Positions 35,401 to 41,635 of a stretch of DNA of 64,000 bases are shown here, one piece after another. A program made the position numbers and the translations under genes. Each line of letters begins with the position of its first letter. Positions within the stretch are counted from its first letter, which is position 1. The notes beneath the pieces are model-generated. The model saw only the letters and a program-made list of their open reading frames with translations, was not told the origin of the DNA and did no database searches. Location of the stretch: assembly GCA_002351925.1 (NCBI GenBank), contig DEHM01000019.1, positions 18,205-82,204 of the forward strand, given 5' to 3'. Source of the stretch: Bacteroidales bacterium UBA2800. Lineage in GTDB: Bacteria; Bacteroidota; Bacteroidia; Bacteroidales; Paludibacteraceae.

Positions 35401-35848
35401 GCTGGATGGTCTGCCCTGTCTTCACCTGAAAACTGATAGCCGACAGCTCCTCTCTCGCCGGTACGGCCTCTGCCACCGCCTCCGGATAGGTCACGATGAT
35501 ACGGGGCATCGTCGTCAGCGTCTCCGTGCGCTGTATCTGCGCCGCGTCATCCACAGCCCTTCTCTTCTTCGCCGCTGGAAAGAACCCCACTTCTCCTACA
35601 GGCGAAGCCGGTCCTACAGCCTTAGCGGTCAGTGATCGTAGATCACTATAAAAGTATTGTGCTGCTTCCGCATTGTCAAAGATCACAAACAGGGGTTTCG
35701 CTATGTGTGCGAGTGCTAACGCCCTCGCGCTCGCGTGTAGCCCGCTCAGTAACACATGTGCGTCCCGGTGCGCCAACTCTTTCCTCACGGCGGCCAGCTC
35801 CGGATGCTCCCCAAATAGTATGTTCAGTTCTTCTATACTCACACGCAC
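32414..35848 (-). CDS. mfd: Transcription-repair coupling factor Mfd
   Basis: 1144 residues. ATP-driven translocase that removes stalled RNA polymerase and recruits UvrA. Domain order: UvrB-like module (to about 400), RNA-polymerase-interacting domain with QIGDYVVHSDHGIARFGG, helicase with CGDVGFGKTEVAMRAA and DEEQKFG, and the C-terminal TRCF domain with RFGVLPEPAEELLSVV. The start is GTG at 35848 (or GTG at 35842). It carries at least four low-complexity inserts encoded by word repeats: near residues 80-90 and 225-255 (GPASPVG), near 277-290 (GLGVLGSLGDPG), and near 960-985 (PNPSLEGG and PFPSGEGWGE). None breaks the frame or a motif. Confidence 0.95.
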   Translation of the reverse strand: MRVSIEELNILFGEHPELAAVRKELAHRDAHVLLSGLHASARALALAHIAKPLFVIFDNAEAAQYFYSDLRSLTAKAVGPASPVGEVGFFPAAKKRRAVDDAAQIQRTETLTTMPRIIVTYPEAVAEAVPAREELSAISFQVKTGQTIQQTTLGQQLADLGFERVDFVYSPGQYAIRGGIVDIYSYSHDAPYRLDFFGDEIDSIREFDIEDQLSKNKVEKADLVGPPSAVGPSQSDCKTANQVRPGPASPVGQTIVDYLSEETVWVSNDFSIVRFKLDGLGVLGSLGDPGKRKTIELNEKSTFAEHNKISFETSPQPVFHKQFDLLTDDLRRHIEEGYKVYILAEQQKQLDRLKAIMEAYPQQCSTDGHRQSDRAELFTRKGKGVWFQGINATLHEGFVDRGLKICCYTDHQIFERYHRVTMASENARRGKAIITLKEINQLQIGDYVVHSDHGIARFGGLVTTPVNGKPQEMIKLNYRDGANVFVSIHNLHRISKYKGREGSEPTIARLGSGAWERLKERTKDKVKDIARDLIRLYATRKQQKGFAYSPDGYMQHELEASFLYEDTPDQAKATADVKRDLESPMPMDRLVCGDVGFGKTEVAMRAAFKVATDGKQVAVLVPTTVLALQHYNTFRERMANMPVRIEYLSRLKSAKETKQLLAELEAGKIDILIGTHKIVGKSVKWHDLGLLIIDEEQKFGVAVKEKLKSMRANIDVLTLTATPIPRTLQFSLLGARDLSVMTTPPQNRYPVQTELITLDDEDIIREAIEQEMGRNGQVFVVNNRIEMLPRIEHRIRRLCPEARIVIAHGQLPADEMEQRLEAFINYDYDILISTTIIESGVDIPNVNTILIFSAQQYGLADLHQLRGRVGRSNRKAYCYLIAPDKELLTEDARRRLEALSTFAELGAGFNLAMQDLDIRGAGNMLGAEQSGFIADLGYETYQRILNEAVEELKEEEAYPNPSLEGGAQSATPFPSGEGWGEAPLWCQDCQLETDLPVCFPSDYIENISERVTLYRELDSLRSDDQLLDFRKKLIDRFGVLPEPAEELLSVVPLRWLCCRLGIEKILLKGERMTIYFVQKKDAYWQSEAFGKIVQYAVNRPERCMLVEERDKKGQKTGRRYASIQNVKTIAGATTLLSKIERNEI
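32901..32980. repeat. In-frame GC-rich word repeat inside mfd (PNPSLEGG type)
   Basis: Inverted and direct copies of CCCCTCCCTGAAGGGAGGGG-like sequence encode an insert before the TRCF domain. Such elements also occur in intergenic spaces of other Bacteroidota genomes, by my recollection. Confidence 0.7.
34978..35025. repeat. In-frame 'CTCCTAGG' word repeat inside mfd
   Basis: Four degenerate copies of (T)CCTAGGCT(C)CCTAGGA encode the LGVLGSLGDPG stretch. Confidence 0.7.
35095..35180. repeat. In-frame 'CGGTCCTACAG' word repeat inside mfd
   Basis: About five degenerate copies of GCGGTC(C/T)TACAG encode a Gly/Pro/Ser-rich loop. A second, shorter run is at 35595-35635. Same word family as 6352-6422. 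Confidence 0.7.
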
Positions 35849-35897
35849 TCGCCTTCTGTACCCACGCGTACATGCGCACTATTCCAAAATTAGCGTG

Positions 35898-35928
35898 CAA
35901 ATTTACTGCTTTTTTTTTATATACACAA
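35898..35928 (-). promoter_or_regulatory. Promoter of mfd-kdsB
   Basis: Minus-strand TTG (35926-35928), 20 bases ending GCAG, TAAATTTG (35898-35905). Leader to GTG 35848 about 44 bases. Confidence 0.8.
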
Positions 35929-35954
35929 ATTATTTCCGAAAAATCGTCTTTTTC

Positions 35955-35985
35955 TTGCGCATGTACATTTTTTTTTGTATTTTTG
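35955..35985 (+). promoter_or_regulatory. Promoter of the MalY-like gene
   Basis: TTG (35955-35957), spacer beginning CGCATGTAC, TATTTTTG (35978-35985). Leader to 36006 about 15 bases. Confidence 0.8.
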
Positions 35986-36005
35986 CAAGGTAAAATCGAT
36001 ATACC

Positions 36006-37166
36006 ATGTTAGAATTTGTAGATCGTAAGGGTTCCGACTGCTATAAGTGGGACTCGGAGTGTGCGCAGGGGTGCCTGCCGTTGTGGGTGGCCGATATGGA
36101 TTTTGCTGCCGCCCGTCCTATTCGTGAGGCCATGCGCCGCCGCCTCGAACACGGCGTCTTCGGCTATTCTATCGTGCCGCAGGCTAACTACGATGCCGTC
36201 GCCTCGTGGTTCCAGCGTCGCCACGGTTGGACCGGTATCACGCGCGACAACCTGCTCTATACCACGGCTGTCGTGCCCGCTGTCTCGGCTATCTTTGCCG
36301 CCCTCAAGGAGCGCATGCATACCGACTGTCTGCGGGTGCTGACCTTCACTCCGGCCTACAACTGTTTCTTCTCCTGTATCGAGAACATGGGCTGTGCCCT
36401 GGTGGCCTCGCCGCTCGTGCTGCGTGACAACCGCTTCGAGATCGACTGGCGCGATGTGGAGGAGAAAGCTGCCGAGGCCGATGTGTTCCTGCTCTGCAAC
36501 CCACATAACCCCACGGGACGCGTCTGGAGTCGCGACGAACTCGAACACCTCGCCGCTATCATGCGCCGCGAGCACCTCTTCTGCCTCTCCGACGAGATCC
36601 ACTGCGAGTTCGCCTTCCCCGGTCATGCCTACACGCCGTTCGCCTCTATCGTCATCGACGATACCGACTTCTGCGTCTGCACTTCCGCCAGCAAGGCGTT
36701 CAACATCGCCGGCCTGCTCTGCGCGAATATCTACGTACCCAATAAGGAACTCTTCGCCCAGATCAACCATGCGCTCGAGATACACGAGGTCAACGGTCTC
36801 AACCCCTTCGGTCTGGTCGCCCAGGTGGCTGCCTACAACGAGTCGGAGGCCTGGCTCGACGAACTGAACGAATATATCTACGCCAATTTCTGTTACCTCC
36901 GCGATTTCCTGGGACGTGAACTGCCCATGCTCCGGCTCCACGAGACCGAGGGCACCTATCTGGCCTGGGTCGATATCTCCGCCCTGGGTATGTCGGCTGC
37001 AGCGTTCTGCCGCTCGATGGCACGCGAGGGACATGTGCTCTTCAACCCCTCGGAGATGTACGGCGCCGAGCACTATATCCGCATCAATCTTGCCACCTCT
37101 AAACAAATACTGGCAGAAGCGCTGCAACGCCTCTGCCAGTATGTAAAAACTCATCCTACCGCTTAG
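36006..37166 (+). CDS. MalY/PatB-type PLP-dependent C-S lyase or aminotransferase
   Basis: 386 residues, fold type I PLP enzyme. The opening with KWDSECAQGCLPLWVADMDFA is typical of MalY/PatB. Other motifs: LLCNPHNPTGRVW, SDEIHCEF, and SASKAFNIAGL with the PLP lysine; the C-terminal arginine is in YIRINLAT. Members are mostly cystathionine beta-lyases; some are annotated as aminotransferases. It overlaps the convergent AraC gene by four bases. Its last codons hold a perfect 11-base stem that looks like a terminator for that gene. Confidence 0.9.
   Translation: MLEFVDRKGSDCYKWDSECAQGCLPLWVADMDFAAARPIREAMRRRLEHGVFGYSIVPQANYDAVASWFQRRHGWTGITRDNLLYTTAVVPAVSAIFAALKERMHTDCLRVLTFTPAYNCFFSCIENMGCALVASPLVLRDNRFEIDWRDVEEKAAEADVFLLCNPHNPTGRVWSRDELEHLAAIMRREHLFCLSDEIHCEFAFPGHAYTPFASIVIDDTDFCVCTSASKAFNIAGLLCANIYVPNKELFAQINHALEIHEVNGLNPFGLVAQVAAYNESEAWLDELNEYIYANFCYLRDFLGRELPMLRLHETEGTYLAWVDISALGMSAAAFCRSMAREGHVLFNPSEMYGAEHYIRINLATSKQILAEALQRLCQYVKTHPTA
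37101..37142 (-). terminator. Terminator for AraC gene, inside the MalY-like coding end
   Basis: Perfect 11-base stem ATACTGGCAGA/TCTGCCAGTAT (37107-37117 with 37132-37142), 14-base loop. On the minus strand it is followed by TTTGTTT. It is about 25 bases past the AraC-type stop at 37163. Confidence 0.65.
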
Positions 37167-38326
37167 TCCTGACGGTTGTTTTGGGCGAGCCATTCGCTCG
37201 GCGTCACGCCCGTCTCGCGAGAGAAGATACGCGAGAACACCGCGGGCGACGAGAAGCCGCAATGCTCGGCTATATCCTGTAGCTTCATATCCGGATGCTC
37301 GGTCTTCATGCGCTTGGCTTCATTGATGCGCAGCGTGTTGACCCACTGGTAGAATCTGCAGCCGTATTCGGTGTTGATGAATTGGCTGAGGTAGGTGCGG
37401 TTGAGTGGCAGCACCTGGCGTAAGTCGCTCAACTGGAAATCGGGATTGAGATAGGGTTTGTCCTTTTCGATCCACTCTTCCAGAGTAGCACGATAGCCGA
37501 TGTCGGCAGGGGGCTGTTCTTTCGGTTCGTCCTCTGCCGTACTATGCAAGCGTTTCCACGGATCGGGACGGAAGAGCACACGTTCGGTGGTATAGGCTAT
37601 GATGAAGGTGAGAAACCATTGTTGCGTGAACGCACGTGCAGGTTGCTTGGATATACATAGCCAGTAGAACACCAGTCCCGCCAATATCACCATTATGATA
37701 TAGCGCACGATCCATTGTGCGTCTATGTCGTCCAGCGTCGAGAAGTTATCCTCGCACCAGAGGCGGTATTTGCGTATGTGCCGAATCAGCAGTGCCAGCA
37801 AGGCTATCGGATACATGCCGATGAGCCATCTGAGGTCAATCGGTACGACGTAATCCACCACGCCTAAAACCACCAATGGCGCTAACTGCATCAAGGAGCG
37901 TGGCCAGTTGAGCCAGCCGGGACGCAAGACCTCCGTAGGGTAGATAAACAGCAACCATGCGAACAGACAAGCCAGCACCATCGTCGTGCCGGACATGGTG
38001 TTGGTACCCACCTCCATGATGGCCGAGTTGAGCGTAGCCGAAGCCACCACCATCACGATCTCCCATGTGCCCCAAGCTATCAGCATCGAGGCCCACGATC
38101 GACGCACTCGGATGCCGTCGTGATGTTTGAGGCATAGCGCTCCGCCGAAGAAGCATATTCCCGCAAAAGCAAGACTCATAGCCGGATTGATAAAAAGGTC
38201 AAACAGCGCTGCCGGTATGTAACGCGACAACAGCATACTCACCACCAGTACTGCCGATAGTACCAAGCCGAAAACGACCTCCGATTGGTAGGAAAACCAT
38301 ATGTTTTTGAATGTATTTTTCTTCAT
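37163..38326 (-). CDS. Membrane-bound AraC-family regulator 1
   Basis: 387 residues from ATG 38326. The N-terminal two thirds has seven or so hydrophobic helices; the C-terminal AraC/XylS helix-turn-helix pair covers about 285-385 (LRQVLPLNRTYLSQFIN, LQDIAEHCGFSSPAVFSRIF, ETGVTPSEW). The combination suggests a one-component sensor in the inner membrane. It is a paralogue of the divergent gene at 38842: both share the same HTH sequences and the helix-rich part. A TTG at 38335 would add three residues. Promoter at 38346-38376, leader about 14 bases. Confidence 0.9.
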   Translation of the reverse strand: MKKNTFKNIWFSYQSEVVFGLVLSAVLVVSMLLSRYIPAALFDLFINPAMSLAFAGICFFGGALCLKHHDGIRVRRSWASMLIAWGTWEIVMVVASATLNSAIMEVGTNTMSGTTMVLACLFAWLLFIYPTEVLRPGWLNWPRSLMQLAPLVVLGVVDYVVPIDLRWLIGMYPIALLALLIRHIRKYRLWCEDNFSTLDDIDAQWIVRYIIMVILAGLVFYWLCISKQPARAFTQQWFLTFIIAYTTERVLFRPDPWKRLHSTAEDEPKEQPPADIGYRATLEEWIEKDKPYLNPDFQLSDLRQVLPLNRTYLSQFINTEYGCRFYQWVNTLRINEAKRMKTEHPDMKLQDIAEHCGFSSPAVFSRIFSRETGVTPSEWLAQNNRQD

Positions 38327-38345
38327 CCCACGCAAAAAACGGGTG

Positions 38346-38376
38346 CAAAATTAATACAAAAAAATGACATATGCAA
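38346..38376 (-). promoter_or_regulatory. Promoter of AraC regulator 1
   Basis: Minus-strand TTG (38374-38376), spacer beginning CATATGTC, TAATTTTG (38346-38353). Confidence 0.8.
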
Positions 38377-38420
38377 GAGCGTATGCCACTTTTTCTGCAT
38401 TTTTTTTCGTGCTTTTAACC

Positions 38421-38465
38421 CGGAGCGTCCTCCCGATTGACGGGAGGAAGTCCGTGACCGCTCCG
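38421..38465. other. Nested inverted repeat (structured DNA or RNA)
   Basis: An outer seven-base stem CGGAGCG/CGCTCCG (38421-38427 with 38459-38465) encloses an inner seven-base stem CCTCCCG/CGGGAGG (38429-38435 with 38441-38447, loop ATTGA). No T-run follows on either strand. It could be a structured RNA element or operator; function unknown. Confidence 0.5.
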
Positions 38466-38540
38466 CCGAGAAGGGCTTAACCATTGTTCTGGTCGTAAAC
38501 TGCGAATCGGTGTATTTTTGGAGTGTTGTCGGGAGAATAT

Positions 38541-38595
38541 CGGGGCATGAACGGGGCATGAACGGGGCATGAACGGGACCATTACGGGACCACGT
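38541..38595. repeat. Five 11-base tandem repeats
   Basis: Units start at 38541, 38552, 38563, 38574 and 38585. The first three are CGGGGCATGAA; the last two begin CGGGACC. The 11-base period is about one helical turn, which would put sites on one face of the DNA. Confidence 0.75.
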
Positions 38596-38664
38596 CCCGA
38601 GAACGACCTAATCACACCCATACCATACCGCAACCGGTACGCACCGTTAGAGGTCTATAAGCAA

Positions 38665-38748
38665 CTTGACTTTGCGTAAAAAAGTTGTAGCGTAATTCTT
38701 GACTTTGCGTAAAAAGTTGTAGCGTAATTCTTGACTTTGCGTAAAAAA
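38665..38748. repeat. 33/32-base tandem repeat, 2.6 copies
   Basis: Unit CTTGACTTTGCGTAAAAA(A)G... with GTTGTAGCGTAATT at its end: copy 1 at 38665-38697 (33), copy 2 at 38698-38729 (32), partial copy 3 at 38730-38748. The sequence after it contains ACGCTAC, complementary to GTAGCGT in the repeat. It ends 15 bases before the -33 box of AraC regulator 2. Confidence 0.85.
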
Positions 38749-38762
38749 TCGGACGCTACCTC

Positions 38763-38793
38763 TTGCATGTATGCAGAAAAATGTGTATCTTTG
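38763..38793 (+). promoter_or_regulatory. Promoter of AraC regulator 2
   Basis: TTG (38763-38765), spacer beginning CATGTATGC, TATCTTTG (38786-38793). The 515-base gap 38327-38841 otherwise holds the nested hairpin and the two repeat arrays; I see no gene in it. Confidence 0.8.
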
Positions 38794-38841
38794 CGTCTCG
38801 TTTGGCAAATGGGCCGAAATGTTTGAATAGGAGTTAGCGAA

Positions 38842-40086
38842 ATGGGAATCCTAAGAGTCACAGAATCAACCTTTTCTGCTAAAGCAGAAGGAAAACGGAT
38901 GAGTTTTCGGACGTTCTACTCCGACTACGAAACCGAGATTTGGTTCGCTATCTTGCTCTTGGCAGCAGTGGTAGCGAGCGATTGTTTTGCAGGCCTGATA
39001 CCTGCGGACTTGTATGAAAACGGTATCAGCCAGATACTGAACGGCTGTGTGGCAACCGTCAGTCTGGCGGGTGCATGGCTGGTTGCGCGTCACCATAAAG
39101 ACATTCGTGCGCGTAAGGTGTGGGCCGGTGTGCTGCTGGTGTGGGCGGTGCTGGCTACCTTGCTGCTAATGCGGCTGATAGTCTACAACAGCGAGCGTTC
39201 TGACGTGGGACTGATCAGTCTGCGCGGTTGGGAACTGGTAGTAGGCAATATCTATGCATGGCTTTTGTTGCTCTATCCGGCGGAGGTGCTGCGTCCGGGC
39301 AGCCTGACGCTCAAGCGTACGGTGCTGCATATGCTGCCGGTGTTTATCATCGCCGCGCTCAACTACTGGCTGCCGATCGACCTGCGCTGGATGCTGGCGA
39401 TTTATCCGGTCATGCTGGTGGTCTTCCTGACTTCCCATATACGGGCCTACCGCAGGTGGTGCGAGGAGAACTACTCGAAGATGGACGACATCGACGTGCA
39501 GTGGATATGGCGCTATCTGACGATGTTCCTGATATCGGGTGGGCAGTATATCGTGCTCAGTTTTAGTACGACGCAGGCCCATCTGTTTACCCAGCAGTGG
39601 CTGTTGCTGCTGATGCTGGCGTACAGCACCGAGCAGATCGTCTTCCGCGCCGATCCTTGGACGATGATGCGTAGTACGCGGCATAAGGAAGAACAGACCG
39701 TCGCGAAGCCGGAGGCGTCCGGCGAAGAGGACGGCGATGCCGGGGAATGGTCCTCCTATAAGGCTGCGCTCGAACAGTGGATGGAGCGCGAGAAACCCTA
39801 TTGCAATCCCGAGTTCCGACTGCTCGATCTGTGCGAAGTGCTGCCGCTCAACCGCACCTATCTCAGCCAATTCATCAACACCGAATACGGCTGCAGTTTC
39901 TACCAGCTTGTGACCAACTACCGTATCGAAGAAGCCAAGCGGCTGATGGATGAGAATCCCGAGATGAAACTGCAGGATATTTCCGAACAATGCGGCTTCT
40001 CGTCGCCAGTAGTGTTCTCGCGTATCTTCTCCCGCGAAACGGGTATGACACCGCGTGAATGGAATACAAAACTTGATAATTCGTAA
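38842..40086 (+). CDS. Membrane-bound AraC-family regulator 2, next to the fimbrial operon
   Basis: 414 residues (about 395 if it starts at ATG 38899, which aligns better with the paralogue; AGGAG lies eight bases before ATG 38842). About seven hydrophobic helices (to residue 260), an acidic linker (EEDGDAGE), then the AraC HTH pair at about 300-410 (LCEVLPLNRTYLSQFIN, LQDISEQCGFSSPVVFSRIF, ETGMTPREW). Its position 121 bases upstream of the fimbrial operon, and the symmetric repeats around that promoter, make it the best candidate regulator. That link is inferred. Confidence 0.9.
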   Translation: MGILRVTESTFSAKAEGKRMSFRTFYSDYETEIWFAILLLAAVVASDCFAGLIPADLYENGISQILNGCVATVSLAGAWLVARHHKDIRARKVWAGVLLVWAVLATLLLMRLIVYNSERSDVGLISLRGWELVVGNIYAWLLLLYPAEVLRPGSLTLKRTVLHMLPVFIIAALNYWLPIDLRWMLAIYPVMLVVFLTSHIRAYRRWCEENYSKMDDIDVQWIWRYLTMFLISGGQYIVLSFSTTQAHLFTQQWLLLLMLAYSTEQIVFRADPWTMMRSTRHKEEQTVAKPEASGEEDGDAGEWSSYKAALEQWMEREKPYCNPEFRLLDLCEVLPLNRTYLSQFINTEYGCSFYQLVTNYRIEEAKRLMDENPEMKLQDISEQCGFSSPVVFSRIFSRETGMTPREWNTKLDNS

Positions 40087-40112
40087 ATTTTTGCCTGTTT
40101 TTCTTAACTCTA

Positions 40113-40188
40113 ATACAAAAATTCGAATCAGTTCTTGCATATGTGCGTGAAAAGCAGTACCTTTGCAGCGTTGATTCGAATTTTGTAT
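40113..40188. repeat. Inverted repeats flanking the fimbrial promoter
   Basis: Left arm ATACAAAAATTCGAATCA (40113-40130) and right arm TGATTCGAATTTTGTAT (40172-40188) are reverse complements except for one extra A in the left arm. The 41 bases between hold the complete promoter. Each arm contains the palindrome ATTCGAAT. Confidence 0.9.
40135..40165 (+). promoter_or_regulatory. Promoter of the fimbrial operon
   Basis: TTG (40135-40137), spacer CATATGTGCG... ending GCAG, TACCTTTG (40158-40165). The start should fall near 40171, at the edge of the right repeat arm, so the arm is either in the 5' leader or, on inversion, removed from it. Confidence 0.85.
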
Positions 40189-40207
40189 GAACAGAGGAAT
40201 AGGAAAC

Positions 40208-41596
40208 ATGTCAACGGTATGTCGTCTGGGAGCGTTCTTTTTTTGTGTGCTCTTGTCTTTAGCGGGCGCCTATGCGCAAGAAAACAGTAGCCAAGAGCCT
40301 CAAGAGCAGCTGGCGCAGCAAGAGAAGCAGAAGCGCGAAGTAGTGGCCCTGAAGACCAACCTGCTCTACGACGCTATCGCGACGCCCAACCTGGAGCTGG
40401 AGATACGTCTGACGCCTAAGTGGACGCTGGAGCTGGGTGCCGGTTTCAATCCCTTCCCGCTCGACGATACCCATTTCCCCAAGTGGCGCCATGTGTCGGC
40501 CTGGATAGCGCCGCGCTACTGGTTCTGCCATGTTTTCCATCGTGGTTTCCTCTCGTGGAACGTAGCCTATGCCCACTACAACGTGGCGGGTAACGCCTGG
40601 CCGGTCAGCTGGATGTACAAGCAGGTGAAGGACAGCCGTTACGAGGGCGACGCCGTCATGGCGGGTCTGAGCTACGGATGGCATTTCGCTATCTCGCCGC
40701 ATTTCAGTATCGAGCTGGAGGGTGGAGTGGATGCCGGTTACTCGTGGTACAAAGAGTACGAGTGCAAGCACTGCGGTAGCAAGAAGGCGCAGAGCGGACG
40801 CTGGATGGTGCTGCCTAAGCTGGGCGTCAACCTGTCGGTGCCGCTGGGCGGCGACGAGGCGAGTCTGGCGCGCCGTTGCGACTGCGAGCGGCTGGAGGAG
40901 AAACCCGAGGAGCCCGCAGAGCCGCTGATGCCTGCCGAGCGTCTGGAGCCCGTCTGGGAGCAGCCTGCGCCGGTAGTGGCATGGGTGCCGCCTATGGAGG
41001 TGAAGGCCGACAACATGCGTCAGCTGCGTAGCCGTCTGCTGCGTGACGACGATGAGTATGAGACCTACGACGCGGGCATGGCCCTGAGCGCAGACCCGCG
41101 CAACGTGTTCCTTTTCTTCGATGTCAACGTCACGAAGATGGACCGCTCGTTTATCCAGAACGACCTGCTCATGGATAGTATCATGCATATCCTGGGCGAT
41201 GCCTGGAACGATCCCGACATCCGTATCACCCATATCCGTATCGTGGGCTTCGCGTCCTTCGACGGTAGGCTGAGCTACAACGAGCGTCTGGCCGGTAGCC
41301 GTGCGCAGACCATCAAGGAGTATATGCAGTCTATCTACCCGCTGCCGGACAGCATATTCGATGTCTGCAACGGTGGCGAGAGCTGGGCAGAGCTCAAGTA
41401 CGGCTTGCAGAACGTAGAGTTCGAGGGGCGTGATGAGGTGTTCGAGATCATCGACACCGAGCCCGATGCCGATACACGTGAGAAGAAGATCAAGGCGCTG
41501 CATAAGGGCGCTACCTACCGCTATATGCGCGACGAACTGAAACATATACTTCGCAACCTTGGTTGCATTACCATCTATTGCGAAACGATTTATTAA
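40208..41596 (+). CDS. DUF3575 / OmpA-like outer-membrane protein of fimbrial operon
   Basis: 462 residues from ATG 40208, preceded by AGAGGAATAGGAAAC; an in-frame ATG at 40187 lies inside the right inverted repeat and is less likely. Signal peptide ends AYAQ. The first half is a DUF3575-type barrel (VVALKTNLLYDAIATPNLELE, WKRH-like aromatic strands, SYGWHFAISPHFSIELEGG). A Glu/Pro-rich linker (about 228-262) leads to a C-terminal OmpA-like domain (FFDVNVTKMDRS, IVGFASFDGRLSYNERLAGSRAQTIKEYM) that would bind peptidoglycan. DUF3575 proteins often precede Mfa-type fimbrial genes. It probably anchors the assembly system. The gap to the next gene is 39 bases. Confidence 0.8.
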   Translation: MSTVCRLGAFFFCVLLSLAGAYAQENSSQEPQEQLAQQEKQKREVVALKTNLLYDAIATPNLELEIRLTPKWTLELGAGFNPFPLDDTHFPKWRHVSAWIAPRYWFCHVFHRGFLSWNVAYAHYNVAGNAWPVSWMYKQVKDSRYEGDAVMAGLSYGWHFAISPHFSIELEGGVDAGYSWYKEYECKHCGSKKAQSGRWMVLPKLGVNLSVPLGGDEASLARRCDCERLEEKPEEPAEPLMPAERLEPVWEQPAPVVAWVPPMEVKADNMRQLRSRLLRDDDEYETYDAGMALSADPRNVFLFFDVNVTKMDRSFIQNDLLMDSIMHILGDAWNDPDIRITHIRIVGFASFDGRLSYNERLAGSRAQTIKEYMQSIYPLPDSIFDVCNGGESWAELKYGLQNVEFEGRDEVFEIIDTEPDADTREKKIKALHKGATYRYMRDELKHILRNLGCITIYCETIY

Positions 41597-41635
41597 TCAA
41601 CATAACACAACTAATTAACCCTATTTATTAACCAA

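Noticed and set aside
38441..38465. GAGGAAGTCCG, similar to the conserved GAGGAAAGTCC of RNase P RNA
   Set aside because: The rest of the roughly 350-base RNA is absent from the spacer, one A is missing from the motif and the flanks form simple hairpins instead.
38541..38748. Tandem repeats considered as CRISPR or plasmid iterons
   Set aside because: No unique spacers between units, no cas or replication genes nearby.
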